From positions 372,001 through 436,000 of the forward strand of contig NZ_JAQQKX010000001.1 of NCBI RefSeq assembly GCF_028550415.1: DNA of 64,000 bases, written 5' to 3'. Under the pieces are notes generated by a model that was not told the origin of the DNA, searched no databases, and was given only the letters and a program-made list of their open reading frames with translations. The DNA is from Asticcacaulis aquaticus (lineage in GTDB: Bacteria > Pseudomonadota > Alphaproteobacteria > Caulobacterales > Caulobacteraceae). Position numbers and translations under genes: made by a program. Each line of letters opens with the position of its first letter. The stretch's first letter is position 1. This document shows, one piece after another, positions 47,189-55,596 of this stretch.

Positions 47189-47727
47189 GGCACAGAACCC
47201 GTTACCTTAATGTTGGCGCAGTATTTGCGGAAAGCCTCTGATTTTTTGAAATTCGGTGCAGGATACAGTTCGGTGAGGTCATAATCACTTGTAGAACGTT
47301 CCATGACCGGTTTGCGATGAATGGCTCGCACAACAATGAACTCGCCAGGGACAATGCCATCAATCAATTTAGTCCCACCTGCATATCTGGCCAGAGCCCA
47401 TCCCGAATAATCTGTATTTGCAGGTTCAAGTGATGCCTCAAGGCGTAAGACGGCCGTTTCCAGAGCGAACCGTTCATAATTTTCCGGGTTTGATCCACCT
47501 CCAACATCAGTCCAAAGGATAATACCTCGCGCCTCAACAACTAAACTACCGTCATCCGCACAAAACAAACTCAGCTTATCGTATAAGGGCTTGCCGTTCG
47601 AGATATCCCACAGGGTCAACAAGCCTTCATTCGACCGGTCGTAACGCCATTCGTACTTTTCTTTTGCGTTTGCAACACCGCTCAATAACGTTACGCACAA
47701 TCCCGCCACCCACATATGTCTCAGCAT
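47185..47727 (-). CDS. exported hypothetical protein
   Basis: A 180-residue protein with a signal peptide ending at about residue 20 (GVANA). The body contains EWRYDRSNEGLLTLWDISNGK, FCADDGSLVVEARG and late KYCANIKV, so two cysteines may pair in the periplasm. No family is recognised. Its DNA is less GC-biased than the flanking genes (many codons end in A or T), which hints at recent acquisition. The start at 47727 is set by the signal peptide; the frame is open to 47832, overlapping tgt. Confidence 0.7.
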   Translation of the reverse strand: MLRHMWVAGLCVTLLSGVANAKEKYEWRYDRSNEGLLTLWDISNGKPLYDKLSLFCADDGSLVVEARGIILWTDVGGGSNPENYERFALETAVLRLEASLEPANTDYSGWALARYAGGTKLIDGIVPGEFIVVRAIHRKPVMERSTSDYDLTELYPAPNFKKSEAFRKYCANIKVTGSVP

Positions 47728-47822
47728 ATTTTCCCTCCCTGATTGCAGGGATAAGCATGGGTTTGTTCCGGTGGATTTGCAACCGCTTTGACTTAACCGC
47801 GTCCGACGTTTAATAGGCCCGC

Positions 47823-48944
47823 ATGTCCGCATTCCCCTTTGAAATCACCGCCCACGAGGGTCAGGCCCGCACCGGCGTTCTGAAAACCCCGCGCGGCGAC
47901 ATCCCGACGCCTATCTTCATGCCGGTCGGCACCGCCGCTACCGTCAAGGCCCTGACGCTCGACATGGTCCGTCAGAGCCACGCCAAGATCATCCTCGGCA
48001 ATACCTACCACCTGATGCTGCGCCCGACCGCCGAGCGCGTGAAGCGTCTGGGCGGTCTGCACAAGTTCATGGGCTGGGACGGGCCGATCCTGACTGATTC
48101 CGGCGGTTTTCAGGTGATGAGCCTGTCGCAGATTTCCAAGGTCACCGAAGAGGCCGTGACGTTCCAAAGTCATATCGACGGCTCGCGTCACATCCTGTCG
48201 CCGGAACGCTCGATGGAGATTCAGGCCGACCTCTTGGGCTCCGACATCGTCATGCAGCTTGACGAGTGCGTGTCGTGGCCCGCCGAAGAGGCCCGCGCGC
48301 AAAAGGCGCTGCAACTGTCGGCGCGCTGGGGTCAGCGTTCGAAAGCCGCCTTCGGGCAGCGCGACACCCAGGCCCTGTTCGGTATCCAGCAAGGATCGAC
48401 GTTTGAGAATCTGCGCCGCGAATCGACCGACCGCCTGCTCGATATCGGTTTCGACGGTTACGCCATCGGCGGTCTGGCGGTCGGCGAAGGCCACGAAGCC
48501 ATGTGCGACACGCTCGACTACTGCGCGCCGTTATTGCCGTGGGAGCGTCCGCGTTACCTGATGGGCGTAGGCAAGCCGATCGATCTGGTCGAAGGCGTGG
48601 CGCGCGGCGTCGATATGTTCGACTGCGTCCTGCCGACGCGCTCGGGTCGTCACGGTCAGGTGTGGACGTGGGAAGGGCCGCTCAATATCAAGAACGCCCG
48701 CTTTGCCGAGGACGATACGCCGCTCGATGCCACAAGCGATTGCCCGGCCAGCCGCGACTATTCCAAGGCCTACCTGCACCACCTGTTCAAGGCCGAGGAG
48801 ATTCTGGGCCAGATACTGCTGAGCTGGCACAACATCGCCTTCTTTCAGGCCCTGATGATCCGGATGCGCGCGGCCATTGCGGCAGGCGAATTCGCCGCCT
48901 TCCGCAAATGGTTTCATGAAACGCACGTGAAAAGAGGGGCGTAA
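47823..48944 (+). CDS. tgt: tRNA-guanine transglycosylase, with altered zinc site
   Basis: A 373-residue TGT that exchanges guanine-34 for preQ1 in GUN-anticodon tRNAs. The general-base Asp92 is in [12 protein letters not shown] and the nucleophile Asp267 in [10 protein letters not shown]. In the usual C-x-C-x2-C zinc motif the gene reads Ser305, Cys307, Ser310 ([18 protein letters not shown]), with His336 in SWHNIAFFQ conserved at the expected spacing. Two of four zinc ligands are therefore missing. Length and the rest of the fold are normal. Confidence 0.95.
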   Translation: MSAFPFEITAHEGQARTGVLKTPRGDIPTPIFMPVGTAATVKALTLDMVRQSHAKIILGNTYHLMLRPTAERVKRLGGLHKFMGWDGPILTDSGGFQVMSLSQISKVTEEAVTFQSHIDGSRHILSPERSMEIQADLLGSDIVMQLDECVSWPAEEARAQKALQLSARWGQRSKAAFGQRDTQALFGIQQGSTFENLRRESTDRLLDIGFDGYAIGGLAVGEGHEAMCDTLDYCAPLLPWERPRYLMGVGKPIDLVEGVARGVDMFDCVLPTRSGRHGQVWTWEGPLNIKNARFAEDDTPLDATSDCPASRDYSKAYLHHLFKAEEILGQILLSWHNIAFFQALMIRMRAAIAAGEFAAFRKWFHETHVKRGA

Positions 48945-48952
48945 ACCCCTCT
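48933..48952. terminator. weak bidirectional hairpin after tgt
   Basis: AGAGGGG (48933-48939) pairs with CCCCTCT (48946-48952) and the tgt stop lies in the loop. A T-rich stretch (CTTCTTTTTC) follows on plus within the convergent gene end. Confidence 0.45.
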
Positions 48953-48954
48953 GA

Positions 48955-49659
48955 TTACTTCTTTTTCTTGATGGGGAGCGGTTTCGGCTCCGGCGTGTCG
49001 GGCAGTTCCTCGACCGTCACCCGGATTTGCTTCGGTACGAACCACGACGGCGCCGCCGGGGGGGCGCAGTTCTTGTTCATGCCGACGCCTTTCAGATAGG
49101 CGCGGCGGACGTGACCCGCCGCCAGAGCGCGGTCCATATCCTTTTGATGGCGCTCGGCGCCGGTCATCTTGCGCACCAGCCCGCGCATGGGGATAAAGTC
49201 GGTGGCGGCGGAGCGCACCGCGGTCAGGGTAGCGTCCGACGCCGCCTTGCCGCCCTTTTCCTTCATCGAGCGTTCCGGTCCGGGCGCCTCGTCGAAATCG
49301 GCGCCCAGCACGTCATCGAGCAAGGCGACTTCGCCGGCAATGGCTTCGCACTTGTCCATGCCGGTAAGATCATAGGTATTTTTCGCCGCCTTCATCAGAA
49401 CGGGCGGTATGGCCTTACGCTTGAGATTGAGATCGACCAGCGGCGCCGAAATGGCATCGCCGAAACCGTCACCGACATCGGCCGCGCTTTTTTTAGCCAC
49501 ATCGCTGATGGACTCGTCGTCTCTGGATTTCGCATTGGCCGTATCTGCCGGGCGGGATTCGACCACTTCGAGCTTTTCGGATCGTCCGGCACAGGCGCTC
49601 AGCGGGGTCAGCAGACAGGCCGCTCCGCTCGCCACCAGAGTAAACCGCCAGAAATTCAT
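48955..49659 (-). CDS. lipoprotein of unknown function
   Basis: A 234-residue protein with a lipoprotein signal (TPLSAC, Cys23). The mature part is hydrophilic, with a conserved-looking core PLVDLNLKRKAIPPVLMKAAKNTYDLTGMDKCEAIAGEVALLDDVLGADFDE and a C-terminal basic proline-rich tail ending KPLPIKKKK. One cysteine (in DKCEAI) and a second (in NKNCAPP) could form a disulphide. No domain name is assigned. It is convergent with tgt. Confidence 0.8.
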   Translation of the reverse strand: MNFWRFTLVASGAACLLTPLSACAGRSEKLEVVESRPADTANAKSRDDESISDVAKKSAADVGDGFGDAISAPLVDLNLKRKAIPPVLMKAAKNTYDLTGMDKCEAIAGEVALLDDVLGADFDEAPGPERSMKEKGGKAASDATLTAVRSAATDFIPMRGLVRKMTGAERHQKDMDRALAAGHVRRAYLKGVGMNKNCAPPAAPSWFVPKQIRVTVEELPDTPEPKPLPIKKKK

Positions 49660-49807
49660 TGTCTAAACCCCTCCACGCACCACCTGTAAGTCATTTATCT
49701 ACAGAACTACACATAAAACTGAAAGCTTGCGCTTGCGAAAACAAAAAGTCCCCACTATGAAGTCCCCACCGAACGACGCCGCTTGCGGCGCGGTTCGCGA
49801 GGTTGAT

Positions 49808-49884
49808 GAGCCCGTAGCTCAGCCGGCTAGAGCATCTGACTTTTAATCAGAGGGTCCTGGGTTCGAGTCCCAGCGGGCTCACCA
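49808..49884 (+). tRNA. tRNA-Lys (anticodon TTT)
   Basis: A full cloverleaf can be drawn. The acceptor stem is GAGCCCG with CGGGCTC, the D arm is GCTC/GAGC, the anticodon stem is TCTGA/TCAGA enclosing CTTTTAA with anticodon TTT, and the T arm is CTGGG/CCCAG around TTCGAGT. The discriminator base is A and CCA is encoded at 49882-49884. Confidence 0.97.
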
Positions 49885-49912
49885 ATTCTCCCAGAATTGG
49901 TGAGCTTTTTTT
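49877..49912 (+). terminator. intrinsic terminator overlapping the tRNA 3' end
   Basis: GCTCACCAATTCT (49877-49889) pairs perfectly with AGAATTGGTGAGC (49893-49905), and seven T residues follow. The 5' arm includes the last four bases of the acceptor strand, the discriminator and the CCA, so the hairpin and the tRNA fold are mutually exclusive. Confidence 0.9.
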
Positions 49913-50143
49913 ATGTCTATCTGACGCCTGACCATAAAATTCCCATTATGAACCGCAGATGAAACTGCACTGAACGCAAACGTTTTTCGCGCTCAGAAGG
50001 CCCCCGCACCGCGGCGAAATTGCGGCGCGTTTATGAACGGATAGATTACGATTGATTTCGTTTTATGACGAACGGCGTTGCGCGTGTTCTTAGTGGGCGC
50101 GCCTCTATATCCTGAAAACCGCTGCACACTTTTCAGGAGGCGC

Positions 50144-50542
50144 TTAATTCGCCAGACGCGACTTGGGCAGGTAACGACCATTCTCGAAACGCTCGAAGAT
50201 CAGGCCGGTCTGCGGGTGGCGCAAAGGCTCACCGGTATCGTCGGCGCACAGATTGCCTTCGGACGCATAAGCGACGTAGCAGCTGTCGCCGTTTTCAGCC
50301 AGCAAGTGATAGAAGGGCTGGTCCTTCTGCGGGCGGACGGATTCCGGGATGGCCTGCCACCATTCCTCGGTATTGGAAAATTCCGGATCGACGTCGAAGA
50401 CCACGCCGCGAAAATCGAACAGCCGATGGGTGACCAACTGCCCGATGCCGAATTTGGCGCAGCGATCGAGCGCCTGAGCCCCCCAGGTGCCGGACTCCAG
50501 ATCGGGTAGCGACTTATGCAATGGATCGGAATGATCGGTCAT
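50144..50542 (-). CDS. hspQ: heat shock protein HspQ
   Basis: A 132-residue protein of the HspQ/YccV hemimethylated-DNA-binding-like fold. The signature KFGIGQLVTHRLFDFRGVVFDVDPEFSNTEEWW, then RPQKDQPFYHLLAE and YVAYASEGNL, is diagnostic. In enterobacteria HspQ is a heat-induced specificity factor for Lon. The N-terminal 25 or so residues are extra. It stands alone, 230 bases after the tRNA terminator. Confidence 0.93.
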   Translation of the reverse strand: MTDHSDPLHKSLPDLESGTWGAQALDRCAKFGIGQLVTHRLFDFRGVVFDVDPEFSNTEEWWQAIPESVRPQKDQPFYHLLAENGDSCYVAYASEGNLCADDTGEPLRHPQTGLIFERFENGRYLPKSRLAN

Positions 50543-50789
50543 CTGAGCCCCCGCGATTGGAATCGGTTTCGACCCATTATGTAGCCCGACTTTTTAGCCC
50601 CGCCTTGCCCCTTCCCCCGGCAGTTGTCGGCTACAACCCATTTTCATTTAAAGGGCGCGAACGTCACGCTCGAAATTAACACAAAACCGCTTTGCTTGAA
50701 GGGGAATGCGATTTAGGGTGATGACAACTTGATGACGCGCCTGTTTTTCAGCCGCCTCATCCTCACATCGATATAGCGGGGTACGAGCC

Positions 50790-51974
50790 ATGCGTCAGGC
50801 TCCCTCAAAAAAGGGCCCTCCGCCCCGGCGGGGGACCGGCGGGGGCTCAGAGTCCCTTAGAAAGCCAGAGTCCCGGCCTGCGCGACCACCGGTGCGCGCC
50901 GACAACGGCCTCGATCAGGCGCCGCTCTATGCCGCGCTCGACCTCGGCACCAATAATTGCCGCCTGATGATCGCCGCCTGGCACAATGGTCAATTCCGCA
51001 TCGTTGAAGCCTTTTCGCGCATCGTGCGCCTCGGCGAAGGCCTAAGCCAGAGCGGGCGTCTGAGCGACCGCGCCATCGACCGGGCGATGGCCGCCCTCAG
51101 ACTCTGCGCCGAAAAGGTCGGCCGCCGTCAGGTGGTCAAGATCCGCGCCGTCGCCACCCAGGCCTGTCGCATCGCCAGAAACGGCCCGGACTTCATCCGC
51201 CGTGTCGAGAAGGAAACCGGCCTCAAACTGACCATCATCCCGCCCGAAGAAGAGGCGCGCCTGTCCGTGGTCGGCTGCGCCTCGCTGCTGGAGGGCGACG
51301 CCAAGGCGGCCATCGTGATGGATGTCGGCGGCGGTTCGACCGAGATTTCGTGGCTGTCTCTGGAAACACCCGCACCCAAATCGGGACGTAACGGCGCGCA
51401 CGGCCTGTCGGCCACCCGCGGCGCGCCGAAACCCCAGCACTGGATTTCGATCCCCAAGGGCGTGGTCAATCTGGCCGAACGCTTCCCGGAACCCGCCACC
51501 GGCGACAAACAGGTATGGTTCGACAGCATGGTCGCCGACGTGCAGGCCGCCTTGCAGGACTTCAAGGGGCCCGAAGCCCTGCGGCCGCATTTCGACGCGC
51601 AGGACGCCTATATCGTCGGCACATCGGGGGCGATTACCTCTCTGGCCGGAATGCATCTGGGGCTGGAGCGCTACGACCGCTCGAAGGTCGACGGCCTGTG
51701 GATGAGCCACGATCAGTGCCGCGCCGTCATCGACCGTCTGCTCAGTCTGGGGCAATCGGGACGCGAGGGTGAACCGTGCATCGGCAAGGACCGCGCCGAT
51801 CTGGTGCTGGCCGGTGCCGCGATTTTGGAAGCTGTGCAGAATCTGTGGCCATGCGACCGGCTGCGCGTCGCCGACCGTGGCCTGCGCGAAGGGTTGCTGC
51901 TGTCGATGGTCAAGAAGAAGACGCGCCGCCGTCGTCGCTCGCGCGGCGGACGCTCGGCAGCATCGACCAACTAA
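50790..51974 (+). CDS. Ppx/GppA family exopolyphosphatase / guanosine pentaphosphate phosphohydrolase
   Basis: A 394-residue ASKHA-fold phosphatase. The phosphate-1 loop is AALDLGTNNCRLMIA and the phosphate-2 loop VMDVGGGSTEISW; the catalytic Glu region is RLGEGLSQSG and PPEEEARLS. The N-terminal 40 residues are proline/arginine-rich and low-complexity, and the C-terminus is strongly basic (KKKTRRRRRSRGGR). It cleaves polyphosphate or pppGpp; which is preferred cannot be read. It lacks the long C-terminal HD domain of E. coli Ppx. Confidence 0.92.
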   Translation: MRQAPSKKGPPPRRGTGGGSESLRKPESRPARPPVRADNGLDQAPLYAALDLGTNNCRLMIAAWHNGQFRIVEAFSRIVRLGEGLSQSGRLSDRAIDRAMAALRLCAEKVGRRQVVKIRAVATQACRIARNGPDFIRRVEKETGLKLTIIPPEEEARLSVVGCASLLEGDAKAAIVMDVGGGSTEISWLSLETPAPKSGRNGAHGLSATRGAPKPQHWISIPKGVVNLAERFPEPATGDKQVWFDSMVADVQAALQDFKGPEALRPHFDAQDAYIVGTSGAITSLAGMHLGLERYDRSKVDGLWMSHDQCRAVIDRLLSLGQSGREGEPCIGKDRADLVLAGAAILEAVQNLWPCDRLRVADRGLREGLLLSMVKKKTRRRRRSRGGRSAASTN

Positions 51975-51978
51975 AAAT

Positions 51979-52479
51979 TCAAATTGAATAAAGGCACCAA
52001 CTGTATTCGGGACACGAAAGTATGTCTTTTCGCTCTCGTCCGATATGCGGGATGACCTGAACGATATCGGCAGCGTTTTTTCCGGGTGGGTACGCGATGA
52101 AATCGACCGCGTTTCCCGTACCATAGGCCGCACTGGTTCCGCCGCTGAACACCACCGTGAATATCGTATAACCCATGCCGGATTCGCCAGCCGCATAGAG
52201 CTGATTGGCAAAATGAGCAGGCATGGCAAAGGCGCTCGGTTCTAAAGTCTCGATGTCCAGAACATCGACGCTGTGCTTGCCGGAGTCATTTTCTGGCCAG
52301 ACACCCCAATGATAATACCAGCTTTGCGCTTCGCAAAGATAAACGCAATCGAGTCTCTCTCCCGACTTCAGCGTCAGCGAGCAAGGATAATAAATTGGCT
52401 CATTATCACCACCGCTCGGGTGGATAGCGGAAAGCTGATCTATAACCGACTGTGGAATTTTAGGGTAAGAACGGCTCAT
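51979..52479 (-). CDS. hypothetical protein
   Basis: A 166-residue soluble protein without signal or transmembrane segment. It is rich in aromatic residues (EAQSWYYHWGVWPEND, PEYSWCLYSI) and mixed beta in appearance. No family is recognised. The DNA has a lower GC bias at third positions than its neighbours, so it may be a recent arrival. It is convergent with the ppx/gppA gene, four bases apart. Its style recalls immunity-type proteins, but this is only an impression. Confidence 0.65.
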   Translation of the reverse strand: MSRSYPKIPQSVIDQLSAIHPSGGDNEPIYYPCSLTLKSGERLDCVYLCEAQSWYYHWGVWPENDSGKHSVDVLDIETLEPSAFAMPAHFANQLYAAGESGMGYTIFTVVFSGGTSAAYGTGNAVDFIAYPPGKNAADIVQVIPHIGRERKDILSCPEYSWCLYSI

Positions 52480-52535
52480 GCTTTACGGTAATGCGTAAAG
52501 TTAAACCCTGCAACTGACCCAATGGGGCTGTTGTC

Positions 52536-53186
52536 TTATTTAAGCCCGACCATCTTGTGCGTCTGGACGCTCATCCGCCATTGCGGATGCGTCAGGCAGT
52601 AGTCGATGACCCTTTGCGTGTGGCCTGCGCGCACAGCCGGGTCCTGATCGAGCGGGTCTTTCGCCTGAAGATAAAAGCGCTCGAAGGCCATGTCTGCGAA
52701 CTCCGCCGGATCCACATTATCCTGCGGCCAGACCAGCTTCAGTTCCTGCCCCGACGTCTGATGGACGCGGTTCTCACCCTTGGGCGAGATACACAGCCAG
52801 TCGATGCCAGACGGCGCACGGATAGTGCCGTTGGATTCGACCGCGATGAAATAGCCCGCCGCCTTGGCCGCCGCAATCAGCGGTGCGTCCAGTTGCAGCA
52901 GCGGTTCGCCGCCGGTGAAGACCACCGACTTTTCCGCCGCGTCGATGCCGCCCCACTGCGCGTCCAGCGCTGCGACCACGGCGGCGGGCGTGGTAAACTT
53001 GCCGCCGTTTTCACCGTCGGTGCCGACGAAATCGGTGTCGCAAAAGGTACAGGCTGCCGTGGCGCGGTCCTGCTCGCGCCCGCTCCACAGGTTGCAACCG
53101 GCAAAGCGCGCAAAGACCGCGACGCGGCCCGCCTGCCCGCCCTCGCCCTGAAGAGTCAGGAATATTTCCTTGAAACTATAGGTCAT
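52536..53186 (-). CDS. queE: 7-carboxy-7-deazaguanine synthase
   Basis: A 216-residue radical-SAM enzyme that makes 7-carboxy-7-deazaguanine in preQ0 synthesis. The cluster motif is Cys31-x14-Cys46-x2-Cys49 (GCNLWSG through CTFCDTD), the expanded form known in QueE. EIFLTLQGEGGQAGR at the start binds substrate and VFTGGEPLLQ contacts SAM. Its ATG overlaps the TGA of queC on the minus strand (ATGA), so both are translated from one mRNA. Confidence 0.96.
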   Translation of the reverse strand: MTYSFKEIFLTLQGEGGQAGRVAVFARFAGCNLWSGREQDRATAACTFCDTDFVGTDGENGGKFTTPAAVVAALDAQWGGIDAAEKSVVFTGGEPLLQLDAPLIAAAKAAGYFIAVESNGTIRAPSGIDWLCISPKGENRVHQTSGQELKLVWPQDNVDPAEFADMAFERFYLQAKDPLDQDPAVRAGHTQRVIDYCLTHPQWRMSVQTHKMVGLK

Positions 53187-53917
53187 TTACCGGCACGCCA
53201 TTGTTCAAAGCCGTTGGCGCGCAGTTCACACGCCGGGCAGGTGCCGCACCCATAGCCCCACGCATGGCGCGCCCCGCGTTCGCCCATATAGCAGGTGTGG
53301 GTCTCTTCCAGTACCACCTCGACCAGAGCGTCACCGCCCAGATCGTGGGTCATCGCCCAGGTCTCGGCCTTGGTCAGGTACATCAACGGCGTGTCGATGA
53401 CATAGGGCCGCTCGATCCCCAGATTGAGCACGCGCTCCATCGCATCGAGCGTATCCTTGCGGCAGTCGGGATAGCCGGAAAAGTCCGTCTCGCACATGCC
53501 GCCGACCAGATGGTCGATCCCGCGCCGGTCGGCCACCGCCGCTGCATAGACGAAGAAGGCCAGATTGCGCCCCGGCACGAAGGAGTTGGGCAGGCCGCGT
53601 TCGCCCATCTTGATTTCCTGATCGCGCGTCAGCGACGATTCCGCTACGCGCCCGAAGCCTTTCAGATCGACCACATGGTCGTCGCCCAGCTTCGTTTGCG
53701 CGGGCGCATATTCGCGGCGTAGACGCGCCAGCACCTTGGTCCGCGTTTCCATCTCGATATGGTGGCGCTGTCCGTAATCGAAGCCCACCGTCTCGACACG
53801 CTCGAACTGCGTCAGGGCCCAGGCCAGACAGGCCGTCGAATCCTGCCCGCCGGAAAACAGCACCAGCGCCGAACGCTCGGCGGGCACGGCTTCGAGGGAC
53901 AGGGCAGCATCGGACAT
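53183..53917 (-). CDS. queC: 7-cyano-7-deazaguanine synthase
   Basis: A 244-residue ATP-dependent enzyme that makes preQ0 from the QueE product. The PP-loop is LFSGGQDSTACLAWAL (about residues 19-34), NSFVPGRNLAF and GMCETDFSGYPDCR follow, and the zinc-binding cysteines are in GCGTCPACELR near the end. The ATG at 53917 matches the family N-terminus; the frame is open to 54022 without support. It is the first gene of the queC-queE operon. No preQ1 riboswitch is apparent upstream. Confidence 0.95.
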   Translation of the reverse strand: MSDAALSLEAVPAERSALVLFSGGQDSTACLAWALTQFERVETVGFDYGQRHHIEMETRTKVLARLRREYAPAQTKLGDDHVVDLKGFGRVAESSLTRDQEIKMGERGLPNSFVPGRNLAFFVYAAAVADRRGIDHLVGGMCETDFSGYPDCRKDTLDAMERVLNLGIERPYVIDTPLMYLTKAETWAMTHDLGGDALVEVVLEETHTCYMGERGARHAWGYGCGTCPACELRANGFEQWRAGK

Positions 53918-54159
53918 GGGACTAAAAACTTTCACTGACGATTTGGAGATATCCGCAGATGGGCGCGCGGGGATGCCTTGTAAAGAAACGGTTTCGTTAA
54001 ATTTGCAAGGATTTTGTGACACGGCGCCTCACGACACCGTGCGTCATTCTTTTTGACGAGAAAGTCAATTTACGTCATGGTGAGCCGAAACATCCCGCCT
54101 AGCGGGCATTAGGTTACGGAAATATTACATAAGAACAATAGTCTACAGGGCTTATTTCA

Positions 54160-54609
54160 ATGTCGCACCGGCCGTTCCACGAGAGCTTTGCGCTGCTCGT
54201 CGATAATATTCCCTACATGAAAGCCATCGGCGCCTACTATGTCGGCCGCTCCGGCGAGGGCGTCAGCCTTGGTCTGCCGTACCGCGACGATCTGGTCGGC
54301 GATCCGCAGACGCGGGTCATTGCCGGGGGCGTGGTGACCGCCCTGCTCGATCATGCCTGCGGCATGGCCGTATGGGACGGGCTGGACGAGTTCAAGCCCA
54401 TCGCCACGCTGGACCTCAGGATCGACTATATGCGCCCGGCCCTGCCCGACCGCGACCTGATCGTGACGGCCCGCTGCTACAAGCTGACCCGCAGCGTCGG
54501 CTTCGTGCGCGGCTTCGCCTATGACGAGCGCATGGACGATCCCGTCGCCGCCGCACAATCCGCCTTCATCATCTCGCACCCCAGCCTCAAGGCGCGGGAG
54601 ATCCACTGA
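54160..54609 (+). CDS. PaaI-type hotdog-fold thioesterase (first of tandem pair)
   Basis: A 149-residue acyl-CoA thioesterase-like protein. VIAGGVVTALLDHACGMAVW carries the catalytic Asp/His region on the central helix, and TLDLRIDYMRPA is the conserved second strand of the PaaI family. Its TGA shares a base with the next ATG, so it is coupled with a second hotdog protein. The acyl substrate is unknown. Confidence 0.88.
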   Translation: MSHRPFHESFALLVDNIPYMKAIGAYYVGRSGEGVSLGLPYRDDLVGDPQTRVIAGGVVTALLDHACGMAVWDGLDEFKPIATLDLRIDYMRPALPDRDLIVTARCYKLTRSVGFVRGFAYDERMDDPVAAAQSAFIISHPSLKAREIH

Positions 54610-55022
54610 TGATTCAGGACATGATGATTTCCGGTCCGGAAGACCTGTTCAAAGTCATTCCCTTCGCGCGGCTTCTTGACCTGCGACTGGAACTGGCGGG
54701 CAACGAACTGACGACCCATATGCCGTTCGCCCCGCACCTGATCGGCAACCCCATGCTGCCGGCCCTGCACGGTGGCTCGCTGGGGGCCTTTCTCGAACTG
54801 ACCGCCACGGCACAGTTGTCGGTCTTCGAAACTTTCGACCACATCCCCAAGCCCGTCGACGTCAATATTCAGTACCTGCGCCCGGGCAAGCCCATCGACA
54901 CCTATGCCCGCGCCCGTATCAACCGCGTCGGCCGCACCATCGCCAATGTCGAGGTGTGGGCGTGGCAGGAGGTTCGGGAACAGCCCATCGCCACGCTGCA
55001 GGCGCACTTCCTGATCGGCTGA
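54609..55022 (+). CDS. PaaI-type hotdog-fold thioesterase (second of tandem pair)
   Basis: A 137-residue hotdog protein. ALHGGSLGAFLELTATAQLS is the central helix, with Glu in place of the Asp of its neighbour, and VNIQYLRPGKPIDTYARARINRVGRTIANVEVWAWQE is the family core. The pair could form a hetero-oligomer, since hotdog enzymes act as dimers or tetramers. It overlaps the upstream gene by one base (TGATG). Confidence 0.87.
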   Translation: MIQDMMISGPEDLFKVIPFARLLDLRLELAGNELTTHMPFAPHLIGNPMLPALHGGSLGAFLELTATAQLSVFETFDHIPKPVDVNIQYLRPGKPIDTYARARINRVGRTIANVEVWAWQEVREQPIATLQAHFLIG

Positions 55023-55113
55023 ATACACTCATAGCGATTAAAAGGAATAAATACTTACTCAAGGGCGCATTTTCCCATTGCGCTTCCTGAAATTGCGTAT
55101 ATGCCTATATGCT

Positions 55114-55136
55114 CGTTATAGGCGTTATCTATAACG
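55114..55136. promoter_or_regulatory. 8-bp inverted repeat upstream of hypothetical gene
   Basis: CGTTATAG (55114-55121) and CTATAACG (55129-55136) flank a 7-base spacer, about 30 bases before the next ATG. This is the size expected for a dimeric repressor site. Confidence 0.4.
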
Positions 55137-55164
55137 ACACATCTTTTGATATAGGAAATACGGC

Positions 55165-55527
55165 ATGTCCAAGGAAAAGAAACTCAGCGTCGCCCGGGCC
55201 CTGACCACGCAGCTGCACGCGTCGGAAGAAGCCATCGACACGGCTCTGGCCGAAGCGGCGCACCTGATCGAGACCTACGTCACCTCGCGCCGGGCGATCA
55301 ACATGTCCGCCATAATCGGGCCGGAGGTGCATAAGCACACGCTTGAGGCGATGATCGCGCTGCGTGACGCGCAGGAGCATATGAGTGCCGCCCATGCCGC
55401 CCTGCGTCAGCTCCAGACCCAGATCGGCCTTGCGCCATCGGCGGTCGTGCCAATCAATGACAAGCCGGAAAAAGACCCGGAACCGACCGAAGGCCGCCTG
55501 AGCCCTCAGACGGAGCGTGCGGCCTGA
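55165..55527 (+). CDS. hypothetical helical protein
   Basis: A 120-residue protein that is almost entirely helical (about residues 1-90, with LTTQLHASEEAIDTALAEAAHLIETYV and a second helix around EAMIALRDAQEHMSAAHAALRQLQTQIG) and ends in a Pro/Glu-rich tail. No cysteines, signal or membrane segments are present. No family is recognised. The start follows ATAGGAAATACGGC, in which AGGA is suitably placed. Confidence 0.7.
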   Translation: MSKEKKLSVARALTTQLHASEEAIDTALAEAAHLIETYVTSRRAINMSAIIGPEVHKHTLEAMIALRDAQEHMSAAHAALRQLQTQIGLAPSAVVPINDKPEKDPEPTEGRLSPQTERAA

Positions 55528-55596
55528 GCCCTCACCGCTTGAGCTTTCCTCTTCACGTCCTTATACCGCTTAAGGCTGTGAAGGGGATTGCTGCGT

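Noticed and set aside
52536-53186. QueE as a degenerate radical-SAM protein because CxxxCxxC is absent
   Set aside because: QueE enzymes are known to have an expanded Cys-x14-Cys-x2-Cys cluster motif, which is what is seen.
53918-54159. preQ1 riboswitch before queC
   Set aside because: The conserved pseudoknot segments could not be found; only short unrelated inverted repeats are present.
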